A DNA stretch of 64,000 bases from CAYFVR01 sp046541515 (GCA_046541515.1 JBKHDD010000002.1:1-64000), one strand, 5' to 3'. Numbered from the stretch's first letter, positions 33,986 to 44,625 are shown. Notes: generated by a model from the letters alone, not told the origin. Numbers and translations are program-made.

Positions 33986-34804
33986 TTATTGTTGCGAATC
34001 GCCTTGGGCCCAGGTCGGGTTTTTTGCCGAATCGCCCACGATTTCAATCCGGCGGGTTTCCGTAATCCGAACATCCCCGTTTTCCGGGGCGAAACTTCGC
34101 TCCCAAAACTCCCCCGTGCCGTCCTCCCCCATTCGCAGCACGGAAGACGAGCGGGTGCCGTAGACCGGGCCGACGATGAACGGCGGCGAAAGAATCCGCT
34201 CGAATTCCAGCCCAACGCCGGTGTCGGGCAGTTCTTCGTCGGGCGGCCGTCGTCGGTCCGCCAGCACCCGGAACAACGCCTCCGACTCCGGGGTTCCCCC
34301 CGAAATCGCCGCCGAAAAGCCCGCCCGGCTCCGTTCCACCTTGGGCCAAGGCGTATCCAGAAACCGGTTGCTGAGGCCGTAAATCCCCGGTCCCAGCCGT
34401 TCCGGGTCTTCCCCCTTCCGATTCCCGAAGTACCAGAGTTCGTCCCCGTCGCTCGTCAGCAGATTGAAACCGTTGTAGATCGAGGCCCGTTTTGCGAGTT
34501 CCTCCATCCACGCCTCGGCGGTCTTCCCACTGGCCAGGAAATCCGGGACCAGCTCGCCCCGGGACGGCGCGTCGGAACGAACCGAGGCCGGGTCCCGAAA
34601 ATTGGTCACGGCGGCGAAGCGGCCCGCCCGGGTGACGCCCATCCAGGCGCCGCCGCCCCGGAGGTCCCGGCCGGCCAGCAGGCCCGGACAATCCGTCCAC
34701 CAATGAATCGGCTCGCTGGGCCGTTCGTAATATTCGTCGCGGTTGGCGGCCGCAATCAGTTTCCAGGCGGGATGGGCTCGCCATCCCAGCAGAATCAGGC
34801 ACAT
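33986..34804 (-). CDS. NRDE (TANGO2-like) family protein
   Basis: This 272-residue protein begins MCLILLGWRAHPAWKLIAAA followed by the family motif NRDEYYERP, then AGRDLRGGGAWMGVTRAGRFAAVTN. It shares the NRDE domain with eukaryotic TANGO2. The Cys-2 start resembles N-terminal nucleophile hydrolases, but no activity is established. The family has been linked to heme and lipid homeostasis. It is transcribed divergently from the thiolase. Confidence 0.9.
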   Translation of the reverse strand: MCLILLGWRAHPAWKLIAAANRDEYYERPSEPIHWWTDCPGLLAGRDLRGGGAWMGVTRAGRFAAVTNFRDPASVRSDAPSRGELVPDFLASGKTAEAWMEELAKRASIYNGFNLLTSDGDELWYFGNRKGEDPERLGPGIYGLSNRFLDTPWPKVERSRAGFSAAISGGTPESEALFRVLADRRRPPDEELPDTGVGLEFERILSPPFIVGPVYGTRSSSVLRMGEDGTGEFWERSFAPENGDVRITETRRIEIVGDSAKNPTWAQGDSQQ

Positions 34805-34917
34805 GGCCGTCCCTCCTCTTCGGGTTTGGCCGTTGACCGGCCCTGGTGATCCTGTTACAGTTTTTGGTTATATTTGTGAACCCCTCCCCATCAATCGACA
34901 GCCAAGGAGACGTGGAT

Positions 34918-36207
34918 ATGACCGATGTGGTAATCGTGAGCGGCGCGAGAACGGCCGTGGGACAGTTTGGCGGGGCGTTGAAGGATGTTTCCGTGGTGGA
35001 CCTGGGCGCGAAGGTCATGCGGGAAACCGTGAAGCGGGCGGGTCTTCGGCCCGAGCTGAACGACGAAATGAAAGCCGGAATCCCCGCCAAACTCAAGGAC
35101 CAGGGCCGCATCCCCCTGGAGGAAGAAGCCCGGGACTGGGACGACGGCGCCGCGCCGGTGGCCATCGACGAAGTCATCATGGGCAACGTGCTCACCGCCG
35201 GCCAGGGGCAAAACCCCGCGCGCCAGTCCATGATCCAGGCCGGACTGTGCAAGGAGACCCCGGCGATGACCATCAACAAGGTCTGCGGATCGGGCCTCAA
35301 GGCCATCGCCCTGGGCGCCCAGTCCATCGCCGGCGGCCAGGCCGACGTGATCCTCGCCGGGGGTCAGGAGAACATGAGCCGGACGCCGTTCTCGCTGCCC
35401 AAGGCCCGCTGGGGCTATCGGATGGGGCTCGCCGGCACCGAGGAAATCCACGACCTGATGGTCTTCGACGGCCTGTATGAAATTTTTTACGGCTACCACA
35501 TGGGCCTCACCGCCGAGAACATCGTCGAGAAATACGGGATCGCCCGTGAAGACCAGGACAAGCTGGCGGCGGCCTCCCACGAGCGGGCCCGCAAGGCCAT
35601 CGCGGAGGGCTGGTTCGCCGAGGAAATCGTCCCCGTGGTCATCAAGACCCGCAAGGGCGACGTGGTGGTGGACACCGACGAGCGGCCCATGGAAACCAGC
35701 CTGGAGAAGATGGCCAAGCTCAAGCCGGTGTTCAAAAAGGACGGCACCGTCACCGCCGGCAACGCTTCGGGCATCAACGACGCCGCCGCCGCGGTGCTCA
35801 TGATGTCCGCCGACAAGGCGAAAGAGCTGGGGCTGACGCCGCTGCTAAAAATCCGGGCCTTCGCCGCCGGGGGTCTGGACCCCGCCTACATGGGACTGGG
35901 ACCGGTGCCCGCCGTGCGCGCCGCGCTGAAACGGGCCGGCATGACCCTGAACGACATCGACCAGATCGAGCTGAACGAGGCGTTTGCCGCCCAGGCCATT
36001 GGCTGCTGCCTGGAGCTGGAGCTGGACCCGGAACGGCCCAATCCCTTGGGCAGCGGCATTTCCATCGGCCACCCCATCGGCTGCACCGGCGCCCGGCAGA
36101 TGGTGACCGCCATGCATCACATGAGGCGGAACAACCTGTCCACCGGCATGATCTCCATGTGCATCGGCGGCGGCATGGGAATGGCCATGATCGTGGAACG
36201 CGTCTGA
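34918..36207 (+). CDS. Acetyl-CoA acetyltransferase (thiolase)
   Basis: This 429-residue thiolase carries the acyl-accepting Cys in INKVCGSGLKA (C123), ELNEAFAAQA, the GHPIGCTGAR histidine block and the C-terminal CIGGGMGMAM. It condenses or cleaves acetoacetyl-CoA-type substrates. Typical thiolases have this Cys near residue 90. Here about 34 extra residues (about 48-80, charged) lie between the first helix and the IDEVIMGNVL strand. AAGGAG precedes ATG 34918, which is chosen over the longer frame from 34846. It stands alone, so its pathway is not defined by neighbours. Confidence 0.92.
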   Translation: MTDVVIVSGARTAVGQFGGALKDVSVVDLGAKVMRETVKRAGLRPELNDEMKAGIPAKLKDQGRIPLEEEARDWDDGAAPVAIDEVIMGNVLTAGQGQNPARQSMIQAGLCKETPAMTINKVCGSGLKAIALGAQSIAGGQADVILAGGQENMSRTPFSLPKARWGYRMGLAGTEEIHDLMVFDGLYEIFYGYHMGLTAENIVEKYGIAREDQDKLAAASHERARKAIAEGWFAEEIVPVVIKTRKGDVVVDTDERPMETSLEKMAKLKPVFKKDGTVTAGNASGINDAAAAVLMMSADKAKELGLTPLLKIRAFAAGGLDPAYMGLGPVPAVRAALKRAGMTLNDIDQIELNEAFAAQAIGCCLELELDPERPNPLGSGISIGHPIGCTGARQMVTAMHHMRRNNLSTGMISMCIGGGMGMAMIVERV

Positions 36208-36447
36208 TTTTCGATGGTTTTCGCGGATTTCCGGCATGAACTACCGCCGGAATGGCGGGATCGGTCCCGGCCGGTCCCGCCATTTTTCTCTTTACTTGCG
36301 CGGCCGAATGTGATTAGCCTTTCGCCGTTTAAGCCCCCTCTCGGGCCGTTTTTCGCGGCGCCGGTCATGACATCGGTCGCGGCTTTGTTCATGGCTCGGG
36401 CGGAAAAATCTCGCAACCCCGATTCCAAACCCCACAGGAGACATCGG

Positions 36448-36606
36448 ATGTCCATCAGCAGAAAAATCGGAACTCTCGTGTTTTGCGGCGTGCCGGCCAT
36501 CATTGGCGGCGGAATTGTGTACGCGATTTTCGGCCATAGCGTGGCCGCCGTCGTTGCCTACGAATTGCTGCTGCTGCTGGTGGCCGGGGCGTTTCTCTCC
36601 AAGTAA
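36448..36606 (+). CDS. 52-residue two-helix membrane protein
   Basis: From ATG 36448, with AGGAG upstream, the product is MSISRKIGTLVFCGVPAIIG followed by a second hydrophobic segment (VAAVVAYELLLLLVAGAFL) ending FLSK. Two membrane helices account for nearly all of it. The family is not recognised. The clean ribosome site and the start within a longer frame support it being real. Confidence 0.5.
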   Translation: MSISRKIGTLVFCGVPAIIGGGIVYAIFGHSVAAVVAYELLLLLVAGAFLSK

Positions 36607-36964
36607 TTCCGCTTCCGTTCGCCTTCCGCCCCCGCGCCCCTTCCCGAGGCGGTTGAATCCGCCCGCCCATCCGCTTCGTCATTCCGCCGATCGCCGGAAC
36701 CGGTTCGTTTCCGCGCTCGCCGGAATGACGTGTTTTTGCGGGTCCGTCGCCCAGCGGCTTCGGTTCGCGCCGTTTCCGACGGGTCTCCGGCCTCCATGCC
36801 TTTCCCCGTCCGTCGTCCCGGGGATCGAACCCCGATCCTGACGGGGAAAACCCGCCGCGCGGCAGGCGGCGCGCCGGGCGGCCGCCCGGCCGGGCCTTGC
36901 GTCTCGCTCCGGGGCCGACCCTTTTTCCGCGTCGCACGCCGACCATCGGGGAGCATTTCCGATC
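36607..36964. other. Intergenic, GC-rich, no gene seen
   Basis: It contains palindromic GC tracts (around 36855-36895) and a tRNA T-arm-like string on the minus strand, but no complete tRNA. Confidence 0.45.
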
Positions 36965-38080
36965 GTGGTGCCCATGAGTCCGCAACGGAAAACCCAGATC
37001 GTCATGGTGGCCTATTTCCTGGCGATCTTCGCGGCGTCGGCCTTTTTGATCGGGTGGCTGTTGCTGCCCTTTCTGTCCATCCTGATTCTGGCCGCGTTGG
37101 TCAGCAGTTTTTTCAAGCCGATTCACGAGCGGCTTTCCCGCCTGGTTCGTCGCCGCTTGTCTTCCTTCCTCGTTTGTTGCCTCATTTTTCTTCTGCTTTT
37201 TCTGCCCATCGTTTTTTTCGTGACCATCGTTTCCCGGGAGGCCTTTAACCTCTACCAAATGGCCCGGGGCGCGGCCCTGGGGGAACATTTCAAGGCGCTG
37301 ATGGTGGGCAGCCGCCTGGTGGAGCGGTTCAACGCCCTCATCGCCCCCTTCGATCTGGCGGTGACCGGCGACATCCTGCGTCAGGCGGTGTCCGAAATGG
37401 GCCGGTTCGTGGGGCTCTTCGTCTACGAGCAGGCCAGCGCCATCGCCTCCAACATCTTGGAATTTCTGGTTAACTTTTTCCTCATGTTGCTGGTCATCTA
37501 TTTCCTGCTCATCGACGGAGACCGGCTGATCGATTTCATCGTGGACCTGTCGCCGCTGCCTCGGGAGCAGGACGAAAAGCTGATCCGGAAGTTCAAGGAC
37601 ATGGCGGGGGCAATTCTCATCGGAAACGGCGTCTGCGGGGTGTTGCAGGGGGCGGCCGGGGGAATGATCTTTGCCGCCTTCGGGCTGGAGTCGGCCTTTC
37701 TGTGGGGCGTGGTCATGGGCATTCTGGCCTTTCTGCCCATCATCGGCGTGGGGGCGGTCTTCGTGCCGGCCTCGGCGTACATGCTGCTGCGGGGCCGGAT
37801 CGGCGCGGGGCTGGGGATGTTCGTCCTCTACCTGATTCTGGTGGGCGTTGTGGAGTATATGTTCAAGCCCAAGCTGGTGGGAAACCGGGTGCAGATGCAC
37901 ACGTTGCTGGTTTTTCTGGCCATGATCGGGGGCCTGCGCGTTTTCGGCATTTTGGGGATCGTTTACGGGCCGCTGGTGGCCACCGCCTTCCTCACGTTGA
38001 CCGACATCTACCATACCAGCTACCAAATAATCCTTGAACCCTCCGATAGGACATATTATACTGATTCGTTTTCAAAATAG
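36965..38080 (+). CDS. AI-2E family transporter
   Basis: This membrane protein of about 371 residues belongs to the AI-2E (PerM/TqsA) family: paired N-terminal helices, a central helix block around 165-190, and C-terminal segments with GVCGVLQGAAGGMIFA, GILAFLPIIGVGAVFVPA and the family PKLVGNRVQMHTLLVFLAM. GTG 36965 is preferred because GGGGAG lies 11 bases upstream; ATG 36974 would be 20 bases away. Members move small molecules or ions; the substrate here is unknown. The gyrA promoter lies inside its last codons. Confidence 0.88.
   Translation: MVPMSPQRKTQIVMVAYFLAIFAASAFLIGWLLLPFLSILILAALVSSFFKPIHERLSRLVRRRLSSFLVCCLIFLLLFLPIVFFVTIVSREAFNLYQMARGAALGEHFKALMVGSRLVERFNALIAPFDLAVTGDILRQAVSEMGRFVGLFVYEQASAIASNILEFLVNFFLMLLVIYFLLIDGDRLIDFIVDLSPLPREQDEKLIRKFKDMAGAILIGNGVCGVLQGAAGGMIFAAFGLESAFLWGVVMGILAFLPIIGVGAVFVPASAYMLLRGRIGAGLGMFVLYLILVGVVEYMFKPKLVGNRVQMHTLLVFLAMIGGLRVFGILGIVYGPLVATAFLTLTDIYHTSYQIILEPSDRTYYTDSFSK
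38034..38062 (+). promoter_or_regulatory. Sigma-70-type promoter for gyrA
   Basis: TTGAAC (38034-38039), 17 bases, TATACT (38057-38062). It lies in the 3' end of the transporter gene and gives a leader of about 48 bases to gyrA. Confidence 0.75.
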
Positions 38081-38116
38081 CGCGTTTTTCACCTCCTTCG
38101 AAATCGAGTCTGGAAG

Positions 38117-40567
38117 ATGATCGTACCCGAACGAATGCCCGAGGTCAGCATTGAATCCGAGATGAAGAAGTCCTACCTGGATTACGCCATGAGCGTGATC
38201 ATCGGGCGGGCGCTTCCGGACGTGCGCGACGGCCTCAAGCCGGTTCACCGGCGAATTTTGTTCGCCATGCGCGAACTCAAAAACGACTACAACAAGCCCC
38301 ACAAAAAATCGGCCCGCGTGGTCGGCGACGTGATCGGTAAATATCATCCCCACGGCGACACGGCGGTCTACGACGCCATCGTGCGGATGACCCAGGACTG
38401 GTCCCTGCGGTACCCGGTGATCGACGGCCAGGGCAACTTCGGCTCCGTGGACGGCGACAGCCCGGCGGCCATGCGGTACACCGAGGTCCGGATGGCCAAG
38501 ATCGCCCACGAAATGCTGGCCGATCTGGACAAGGAGACGGTGGATTTCGTCCCCAACTACGACGAAACCCTGGACGAGCCCGCCGTTTTGCCCACCAAAA
38601 TTCCGTCTCTGCTGGTCAACGGCTCCGCCGGCATCGCCGTGGGCATGGCCACCAACGTGCCGCCCCACAATCTCACCGAGGTCGCCTCCGCCCTGTGCGC
38701 CCTCATCGAAGAGCCGGGGATTTCCCAGGAAGAATTGATGGCCCACGTCCCCGGCCCCGATTTTCCCACCGCCGGGATCATCTACGGCGTGGAGGGCATC
38801 CGGGACGCCTACCGCACCGGCCGGGGGATCATCCGCGTGCGCGCCCGCATCCGGGTGGAAAAGGACAAGCGGACCGGGGCGGAAACCATCGTGGCCAACG
38901 AGCTGCCCTACCAGGTCAACAAATCCCGTCTCATCGAGAAGATCGCCGACCTGGTCAAAAACAAGATGATCGAAGGCGTCCGCTACGTCCGGGACGAGTC
39001 GGACCGGGAAGGCATGCGGGTGGCCATCGGCCTCAAAAAGGAAGCCGTGGCCGGGGTGGTGGTCAACCATCTTTACAAGCAGACCCAGATGGAGACCAGT
39101 TTCGGCATCATCTTTTTGGCGGTGGCGGCCAACCGGCCCCAGCTGTTCACGCTGAAGGAGATGCTGGAGCAGTTTCTTTTGCACCGCAAGGAAATGGTGG
39201 TCAACCGCACCCGCTACGACCTGCGCAAGGCGGAGGAGCGGGCCCACATTTTGGAAGGGCTCAAGATCGCCCTGGAGAACCTGGACGAGGTGGTGGCCCT
39301 GATCCGCGCCTCCAAGGACGGGGCCGAGGCCAAGCAGGGACTGATGAGCCGCTTCAACCTCAGCGCCCTCCAGGCCCAGGCCATCCTGGACATGCGCCTC
39401 CAGCGGCTGACCGGGCTGGAGCGGGACAAAATCATCGAGGAGTACAAGCAGATCCTCAAAGACATTGCCTGGTACCGGGAGATTTTGGGCAGCGAGCGGC
39501 TGGTGCTGAACATCGTCAAGGAGGAGATCGAGGCCGTCCGGGACGAGTTCGGCGACGAGCGCCGCACCGAGATCGTGGAGGCCACCAAGGCGCTGACCAT
39601 CGAGGACATGATCGTCGAGGAAGACATGGTGGTCACCATCTCCCAGTCCGGCTACATCAAGCGCAACCCGATCACCCTGTACCAGAGCCAGCGGCGGGGC
39701 GGCAAAGGCAAGACCGCCATGGGGACCAAAGAGGAGGATTTCGTCTCCCTGCTCTTCGTGGCCTCCACCCACCACACCTTTCTCTTTTTCACCAACCGGG
39801 GCAAGGTCTACTGGTGCAAGGTATACGAGATTCCCCAGGCCGGCCGGGCCAGCCGGGGCAAGGCCATCGTCAACCTGCTCAATTTCGAGGAGGGCGAGCG
39901 GCTGACCACCGTCCTCGCCGTGCCCGCCTTCGAGGAGGGCTACAACATCCTGATGGCCACCCGCCAGGGGCTGGTGAAAAAGACCGACATCATGGCCTAC
40001 AGCCGGCCCCGCCAGGGCGGCATCATCGCCTTGGGGCTCAACGAGGGGGACGAGCTGATCGCGGCCCGGATCACCGACGGCACCTACAACGTCTTCCTGG
40101 GCTCGGCCGACGGAAAGTCGATCCGGTTCCACGAAACCGACGTGCGGCCCACCGGCCGCGTCAGTCGGGGCGTGCGCGGCATGACCCTGCTGAAAAACGA
40201 CTACCTGGTGGGCATGGAGGTGATGAGCCACGGCCAGACCCTGTTCACCGCCACCGAAAAGGGCTACGGCAAGCGGACCCTGCTGGACGAATATCCGGTG
40301 CAGAAGCGCGGCGGCAAGGGGGTCATCACCATCAAGACCAACGAGCGCAACGGCCGGGTGGTCAACATTCTGCTGGTGGACGAAGAAGACGAGTTGATGC
40401 TCATGACCAACGCCGGAAAGCTGATCCGGATGCCCATCGCCGGGATTTCGGTGATCAGCCGAAACACCCAGGGCGTCAAGCTCATCGGCATGGAGCCCGA
40501 GGAGCGGGTGGTTGGCGCGGCGCGAATCGCCGAGAAAGAGGAAGTGGACGAGGAGGACGAGGCGTGA
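38117..40567 (+). CDS. gyrA: DNA gyrase subunit A
   Basis: This 816-residue type IIA topoisomerase subunit introduces negative supercoils with GyrB. It has the winged-helix and quinolone region [15 protein letters not shown], with Thr where E. coli has Ser83 and the Asp87 equivalent kept, and the catalytic tyrosine in [10 protein letters not shown]. The GyrA box QRRGGKG lies at about 523-529, which distinguishes it from ParC. It ends in an acidic tail EEVDEEDEA. Its stop overlaps the gpsA GTG start. No gyrB is nearby. Confidence 0.97.
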   Translation: MIVPERMPEVSIESEMKKSYLDYAMSVIIGRALPDVRDGLKPVHRRILFAMRELKNDYNKPHKKSARVVGDVIGKYHPHGDTAVYDAIVRMTQDWSLRYPVIDGQGNFGSVDGDSPAAMRYTEVRMAKIAHEMLADLDKETVDFVPNYDETLDEPAVLPTKIPSLLVNGSAGIAVGMATNVPPHNLTEVASALCALIEEPGISQEELMAHVPGPDFPTAGIIYGVEGIRDAYRTGRGIIRVRARIRVEKDKRTGAETIVANELPYQVNKSRLIEKIADLVKNKMIEGVRYVRDESDREGMRVAIGLKKEAVAGVVVNHLYKQTQMETSFGIIFLAVAANRPQLFTLKEMLEQFLLHRKEMVVNRTRYDLRKAEERAHILEGLKIALENLDEVVALIRASKDGAEAKQGLMSRFNLSALQAQAILDMRLQRLTGLERDKIIEEYKQILKDIAWYREILGSERLVLNIVKEEIEAVRDEFGDERRTEIVEATKALTIEDMIVEEDMVVTISQSGYIKRNPITLYQSQRRGGKGKTAMGTKEEDFVSLLFVASTHHTFLFFTNRGKVYWCKVYEIPQAGRASRGKAIVNLLNFEEGERLTTVLAVPAFEEGYNILMATRQGLVKKTDIMAYSRPRQGGIIALGLNEGDELIAARITDGTYNVFLGSADGKSIRFHETDVRPTGRVSRGVRGMTLLKNDYLVGMEVMSHGQTLFTATEKGYGKRTLLDEYPVQKRGGKGVITIKTNERNGRVVNILLVDEEDELMLMTNAGKLIRMPIAGISVISRNTQGVKLIGMEPEERVVGAARIAEKEEVDEEDEA

Positions 40568-41604
40568 ATCCGCTGGAGACGGAAGGAACGGCCGCCCCCC
40601 GCATCGGCGTGGTGGGCGGCGGAAGCTGGGGCACCGCCCTGGCCAACCTGCTGGCCGGCCAAGGCCGTCCCATCGATTTCTGGGTCTTCGAAGAAGAGGT
40701 GCGGGGGCAGATCGAAAACCGGCGGGAGAACGAGACTTTCCTCCCCGGCTGTCCGCTCTCGGAGAATCTTCGTCCCTCCACCGACCTGGAATGGGTGGTC
40801 GCCGGCAAGGACATGGTTTTGATCGTGGTGCCCTCCCACGTGATGCGGGAAGTGTCCGGCCGGATGGCGTCCTTCATTCCGACGGGAACCGTGGTCGTCT
40901 CCGCCTCCAAGGGCATCGAAAACGAGACGCACCTGACCATGTCCGGCATCCTGGCCGAAACGCTGCCCCAGCTCGACAAGGAGCGTTTGGCGGTGCTTTC
41001 CGGCCCCAGCTTCGCCAAGGAGGTGGCCCGGGGCGTGCCCACGGTGGTCACCGTCGCCTGCCGGAACAAGGAGGTTGCCCGCCGAGTCCAAGAGGTCTTC
41101 GCCACGCCGAGATTTCGGGTCTACGCCAGCGACGACGTGATCGGGGTGGAGCTGGGCGGATCGGTGAAAAACGTCATCGCCCTGGCCGCCGGGGTCATCG
41201 ACGGGCTGGGCCTGGGGCTCAACACCCGGGCGGCGCTGATCACCCGGGGGCTCACGGAGATGCGGCGGCTGGGGCTGCGCATGGGGGCCAATCCACGCAC
41301 CTTCACCGGTTCCGCCGGATTGGGCGATCTGGTGCTGACCTGCACCGGCGACCTGAGCCGGAACCACACGGTGGGCGAGAAAATCGGCCGGGGCATGACG
41401 CTCTCGGAGATTCTCTCGGAGATGCGGATGGTGGCCGAAGGCGTGAAGACGGCCAAGTCGGTCTACAACCTCTCCCGGAAGCTGGACGTGGAGATGCCCA
41501 TCTGCCACGAGGTCTACCGCATTTTGTACGAAGACCTTTCCCCGTCCGAGGCCCTGCGGCGGCTGATGACCCGGGACCTGAAGGACGAGCTGGACGAGGT
41601 CTGA
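40564..41604 (+). CDS. gpsA: Glycerol-3-phosphate dehydrogenase [NAD(P)+]
   Basis: This 346-residue enzyme makes sn-glycerol-3-phosphate for phospholipid synthesis. Visible are the nucleotide-binding [42 protein letters not shown], the catalytic-Lys block [13 protein letters not shown] and [15 protein letters not shown]. The GTG start at 40564 overlaps the gyrA stop (GTGA), and the open frame further upstream is a gyrA shadow. It is followed 10 bases later by radC. Confidence 0.96.
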   Translation: MNPLETEGTAAPRIGVVGGGSWGTALANLLAGQGRPIDFWVFEEEVRGQIENRRENETFLPGCPLSENLRPSTDLEWVVAGKDMVLIVVPSHVMREVSGRMASFIPTGTVVVSASKGIENETHLTMSGILAETLPQLDKERLAVLSGPSFAKEVARGVPTVVTVACRNKEVARRVQEVFATPRFRVYASDDVIGVELGGSVKNVIALAAGVIDGLGLGLNTRAALITRGLTEMRRLGLRMGANPRTFTGSAGLGDLVLTCTGDLSRNHTVGEKIGRGMTLSEILSEMRMVAEGVKTAKSVYNLSRKLDVEMPICHEVYRILYEDLSPSEALRRLMTRDLKDELDEV

Positions 41605-41614
41605 TTCGGTCGAG

Positions 41615-42334
41615 ATGGGCGATTCCGGCGGGCACAAGGGCGAGGGCCATCGGGGGCGGCTGCGGGACCGATTTTTGACCTCCGGCCTGGACGGCTTCCA
41701 GGACTACGAGGTGATCGAGCTGCTGCTGATCCTGGCAACGCCGCGCAGAGACTGCAAGCCCATGGCCAAGGCGCTGCTGGAACGGTTCAAGACGCTCCAG
41801 GGGGTGTTCGAGGCCTCCCCCGCCGAGCTGGCGGAGGTCAAGGGCGTGGGGGAAAAAAACAGCCTGGGCATCCGGCTGGTGCGGGCCGCCGCCGACCGGT
41901 ATCTCAAGACCAAGGCGGTGGGAAAGGTCGCGGTCGGCAACGCCAAGGAGCTGTTCGACTACCTCTACTTCAACATGAAGGATCGGGGGCGGGAGCGGTT
42001 CAAGGCGATTTATCTGGACGCCCAAAACCGGATTCTGGCCACCGAAACGCTTTTCGAAGGCACCCTCACCGCCAGCGCGGTCTACCCCCGGGAGGTGGTG
42101 CAGGCCGCCCTGGCCCACCGCGCCGCCGCCGTCATTTTCGCCCACAACCATCCGTCCGGCGACCCGCGCCCCTCCCGCGACGACGTGAGCATCACCCGCC
42201 AGCTCGTTTTCGCCTGCCGGGTGATGGGCATCACCGTCCACGAACACCTGGTCATCGGCGACAACACCTACTTCAGCTTCGCCGACCAGGGCTACATCGC
42301 CGAAATGAACCGGGAGTTTGAGCGGCAGGGGTGA
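41615..42334 (+). CDS. RadC family JAB/MPN-domain protein (second copy)
   Basis: This 239-residue RadC paralogue has N-terminal YEVIELLLILATPRRDCKPM, the hairpin LAEVKGVGEKNSLGI and the JAB zinc motif AHNHPSGDPRPSRDDV. It differs from the first copy over most of its length, so this is not a recent duplication. It follows gpsA by 10 bases and probably shares its transcript. Function is unknown, as for the family. Confidence 0.9.
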   Translation: MGDSGGHKGEGHRGRLRDRFLTSGLDGFQDYEVIELLLILATPRRDCKPMAKALLERFKTLQGVFEASPAELAEVKGVGEKNSLGIRLVRAAADRYLKTKAVGKVAVGNAKELFDYLYFNMKDRGRERFKAIYLDAQNRILATETLFEGTLTASAVYPREVVQAALAHRAAAVIFAHNHPSGDPRPSRDDVSITRQLVFACRVMGITVHEHLVIGDNTYFSFADQGYIAEMNREFERQG

Positions 42335-42344
42335 GGGAAAGGAA

Positions 42345-42605
42345 ATGCCGGAAATCTGCCGGTTTTTCGGAATCATCATCCGAATGTTTTTTGAGGATCA
42401 TGATCCGCCCCATTTTCATGCCGAGTATTCCGGAAGAAAGGCGATCTTCGATTTCCGGGGCAATATCCTGAAGGGCGATCTGGGTTCCCGAACCGCTACC
42501 AAACTTGTTCGAGAGTGGATTGATCTCCACGTTTCCGAACTGGAGGAAAACTGGAAGCTCGCGAGAAGCGGAGAAGGCTTGGAAAAAATTGATCCCCTGT
42601 CTTGA
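42345..42605 (+). CDS. DUF4160 family protein
   Basis: This 86-residue protein has the family motif [20 protein letters not shown], i.e. I-x-M-Y/F-x-x-D-H-x-P-P-H-F-H. It is followed by a DUF2442 gene 11 bases later. DUF4160-DUF2442 pairs recur in bacterial genomes and behave like toxin-antitoxin-type modules in distribution; activity is not established. AAGGAA lies before ATG 42345. Confidence 0.85.
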   Translation: MPEICRFFGIIIRMFFEDHDPPHFHAEYSGRKAIFDFRGNILKGDLGSRTATKLVREWIDLHVSELEENWKLARSGEGLEKIDPLS

Positions 42606-42615
42606 GGAGAAACGC

Positions 42616-42930
42616 ATGTGGGACATGAACGACGTCGTCGAAATCCGATATCGGGGCGGTTATGTCTACCACATCCGCTTTGACGACGGTTTGGCCGGCG
42701 ATCTCGATTTCTCGGAGTATCTCGAAAAGGGTCCCATCTTTTTTCCACTGAAAGACCTCGCTTTATTCCGGAAAGCGACGGTGGACGGCGGCACCATCGC
42801 CTGGCCCAACGGCGCGGACATCGCGCCGGAAACGCTGTATGAAAAAATTCAGGCGCGGTCGTCACGCATGGGTTTTGGGGCCGGGAACCGGGAGGAAGCG
42901 CATGGAAACATTTCATCGGATTTCATCTGA
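42616..42930 (+). CDS. DUF2442 family protein
   Basis: This 104-residue protein contains the DUF2442 core: [19 protein letters not shown], then [20 protein letters not shown] and [23 protein letters not shown] precedes the ATG. It is the usual partner of DUF4160. Its end overlaps the DUF433 gene by 29 bases. Confidence 0.85.
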   Translation: MWDMNDVVEIRYRGGYVYHIRFDDGLAGDLDFSEYLEKGPIFFPLKDLALFRKATVDGGTIAWPNGADIAPETLYEKIQARSSRMGFGAGNREEAHGNISSDFI

Positions 42931-43123
42931 TCCGTCGGTAATGGGCGACAAACCGACGATTCGTGGAATGCGGGTGACCGTGGGAATGGTGGCCGGAATA
43001 GTAAAATCGGTTAGTACGGCCGGGGAAATTCTTGCGCTTTATCCCTATCTGGAGCCCGAAGACATCCAGGCCGCACTGGATTATCGCGAAAACCATTCCG
43101 ATCCGGATGGATGTGGAACCTGA
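42902..43123 (+). CDS. DUF433 family (VapB-like antitoxin) protein
   Basis: This 73-residue protein reads [20 protein letters not shown], then the helical [20 protein letters not shown] and DYRENH. It matches the DUF433 HTH family, generally antitoxins partnered by DUF5615 PIN-like toxins. No DUF5615 gene follows, so it is either an orphan or part of the DUF4160-DUF2442 group. GGAGGAAG lies before ATG 42902. Confidence 0.82.
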   Translation: METFHRISSDPSVMGDKPTIRGMRVTVGMVAGIVKSVSTAGEILALYPYLEPEDIQAALDYRENHSDPDGCGT

Positions 43124-43144
43124 TTCGACGATTGACGGGAGCTT

Positions 43145-43435
43145 ATGTCCAACAACCGAGCCAACGACCGTCCCCGCTGCTACGGCGACCTCGAAACCGT
43201 CTTCCCCGTGGCGGAGCACGGCCTTCGTTCCTCGCCGCCGGGCTGCATGAGTTGCGTCTTCAAGACGGAGTGCATGAGAAAAGCCTTGAAGAGCGGCGGT
43301 GGGGTTAAAGTCCGCGAAGAGGCGGTGGACCGGGCCTATCATTCCGGCATGATGGGCTTTTTTGAGCGGTGGTCCAAGCGCAAATGTCTGGACCGGCAAC
43401 GGCGTTGCATACCCAAAAAAAAGGAGCGGGGCTGA
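43145..43435 (+). CDS. Small cysteine-containing protein, unknown
   Basis: This 96-residue protein has [16 protein letters not shown], a CxxC...C cluster plus further Cys near both ends, and a very basic tail ([10 protein letters not shown]). A small metal- or iron-sulfur-binding role is possible but unproven. Its stop overlaps the pgk start region (TGATG), so translation of the two is likely coupled. Family not recognised. Confidence 0.6.
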   Translation: MSNNRANDRPRCYGDLETVFPVAEHGLRSSPPGCMSCVFKTECMRKALKSGGGVKVREEAVDRAYHSGMMGFFERWSKRKCLDRQRRCIPKKKERG

Positions 43436-44625
43436 TGAAAACCATCCGGGACGTGGAGATATCGGGAAAGCGGCTGCTCATCCGGGTCGATTTCAACGTG
43501 CCTTTGGACGAATACCAGAACATCACCGACGACGCCCGGATTCGGGCGGTGTTGCCCACCGTCCAATATGCCCTGGACCACAACGCCAAAGTCATCCTCG
43601 CCTCGCACCTGGGCCGCCCCGAAGGCAAGGCGGTCCCGGAATTCAGCCTGAAACCGGTGGCCAAGCGGCTGGGCCGCCTCCTCGGGACGGAGGTCGCCAT
43701 GGCCCAAGACTGCGTGGGCGACGGAGTGCGCGAGCAGGTTCAAGCCATGAAGCCCGGCGACGTGTTGCTGCTGGAAAACCTGCGCTATCACGCCGAGGAG
43801 CAGGCCAACGACGACGATTTCGGGAAGGCCTTGGCGGAACTCTGCGACATCTACGTCAACGACGCCTTCGCCGTTTCCCATCGGGTCAACGCCTCGGTGG
43901 TTTCCGTCACCCAATTTGCCGAAACGTGCGTGGCCGGATTCCTGCTCCAGAAAGAATTGGACTATTTCGCCAAGGCCATGAAGGATCCGCGCCGGCCCCT
44001 GGTGGCCATCGTGGGCGGGGCCAAGGTTTCCAGCAAGCTCAAGGCCATGGAGAACATGCTGGACCATGTGGACAAGCTGATCGTCGGCGGGGCCATGGCC
44101 AACACCTTCCTCAAGCGGAAGGGGCTGGACGTGGGCAAGTCCAAGGTGGAGGAAGATCTGCTGGATTCCGCCGGCGCGTTGATGGACCGGGCGGCGGAGC
44201 GGGGCGTTCGGCTCTACCTTCCGGTGGACGTGGTGGCGGCCAGCCGCTTCGACGCGGACGCCGAGTCCATCATCGTTCCCGCGCCGGAAATTCCCCCGGA
44301 CTGGATGGCCCTGGACATCGGACCGGCCACGTCCTTGTTGTACAGCGAGGCGCTGTACAACGCCAAGACCATCATCTGGAACGGCCCCATGGGCGTGTTC
44401 GAAATGGACGCCTTCAGCCGGGGCACCCTGCGCATGGTGGAGACGGTGGCCGATTCCTACGCCCTGACCATCGTGGGCGGGGGCGACACCGACGTGGCGA
44501 TCCACAAGGCCGGCGAGGTGGAACGGATCAGCTATATTTCCACCGGCGGCGGCGCGTTTCTGACGCTGATGGAGGGCAAGCCGTTGCCGGCGGTCAAGGC
44601 GTTGGATTCGGCCAACTGCGGGTGA
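43435..44625 (+). CDS. pgk: Phosphoglycerate kinase
   Basis: This 396-residue glycolytic/gluconeogenic kinase is of standard length. Blocks seen: [20 protein letters not shown] (substrate-binding RVDFNVP), [60 protein letters not shown] and the final [11 protein letters not shown] with [21 protein letters not shown] precedes the ATG, and the frame upstream is discarded because of that site. Confidence 0.97.
   Translation: MKTIRDVEISGKRLLIRVDFNVPLDEYQNITDDARIRAVLPTVQYALDHNAKVILASHLGRPEGKAVPEFSLKPVAKRLGRLLGTEVAMAQDCVGDGVREQVQAMKPGDVLLLENLRYHAEEQANDDDFGKALAELCDIYVNDAFAVSHRVNASVVSVTQFAETCVAGFLLQKELDYFAKAMKDPRRPLVAIVGGAKVSSKLKAMENMLDHVDKLIVGGAMANTFLKRKGLDVGKSKVEEDLLDSAGALMDRAAERGVRLYLPVDVVAASRFDADAESIIVPAPEIPPDWMALDIGPATSLLYSEALYNAKTIIWNGPMGVFEMDAFSRGTLRMVETVADSYALTIVGGGDTDVAIHKAGEVERISYISTGGGAFLTLMEGKPLPAVKALDSANCG

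Noticed and set aside
36810..36842. tRNA T-arm-like string (GGGATCGAACCCC) on the minus strand
   Set aside because: No D-arm, anticodon arm, matching acceptor stem or CCA around it; a complete tRNA cannot be folded.
38072..40231. 719-codon minus-strand frame opposite gyrA
   Set aside because: Antisense shadow of a firmly identified gene.
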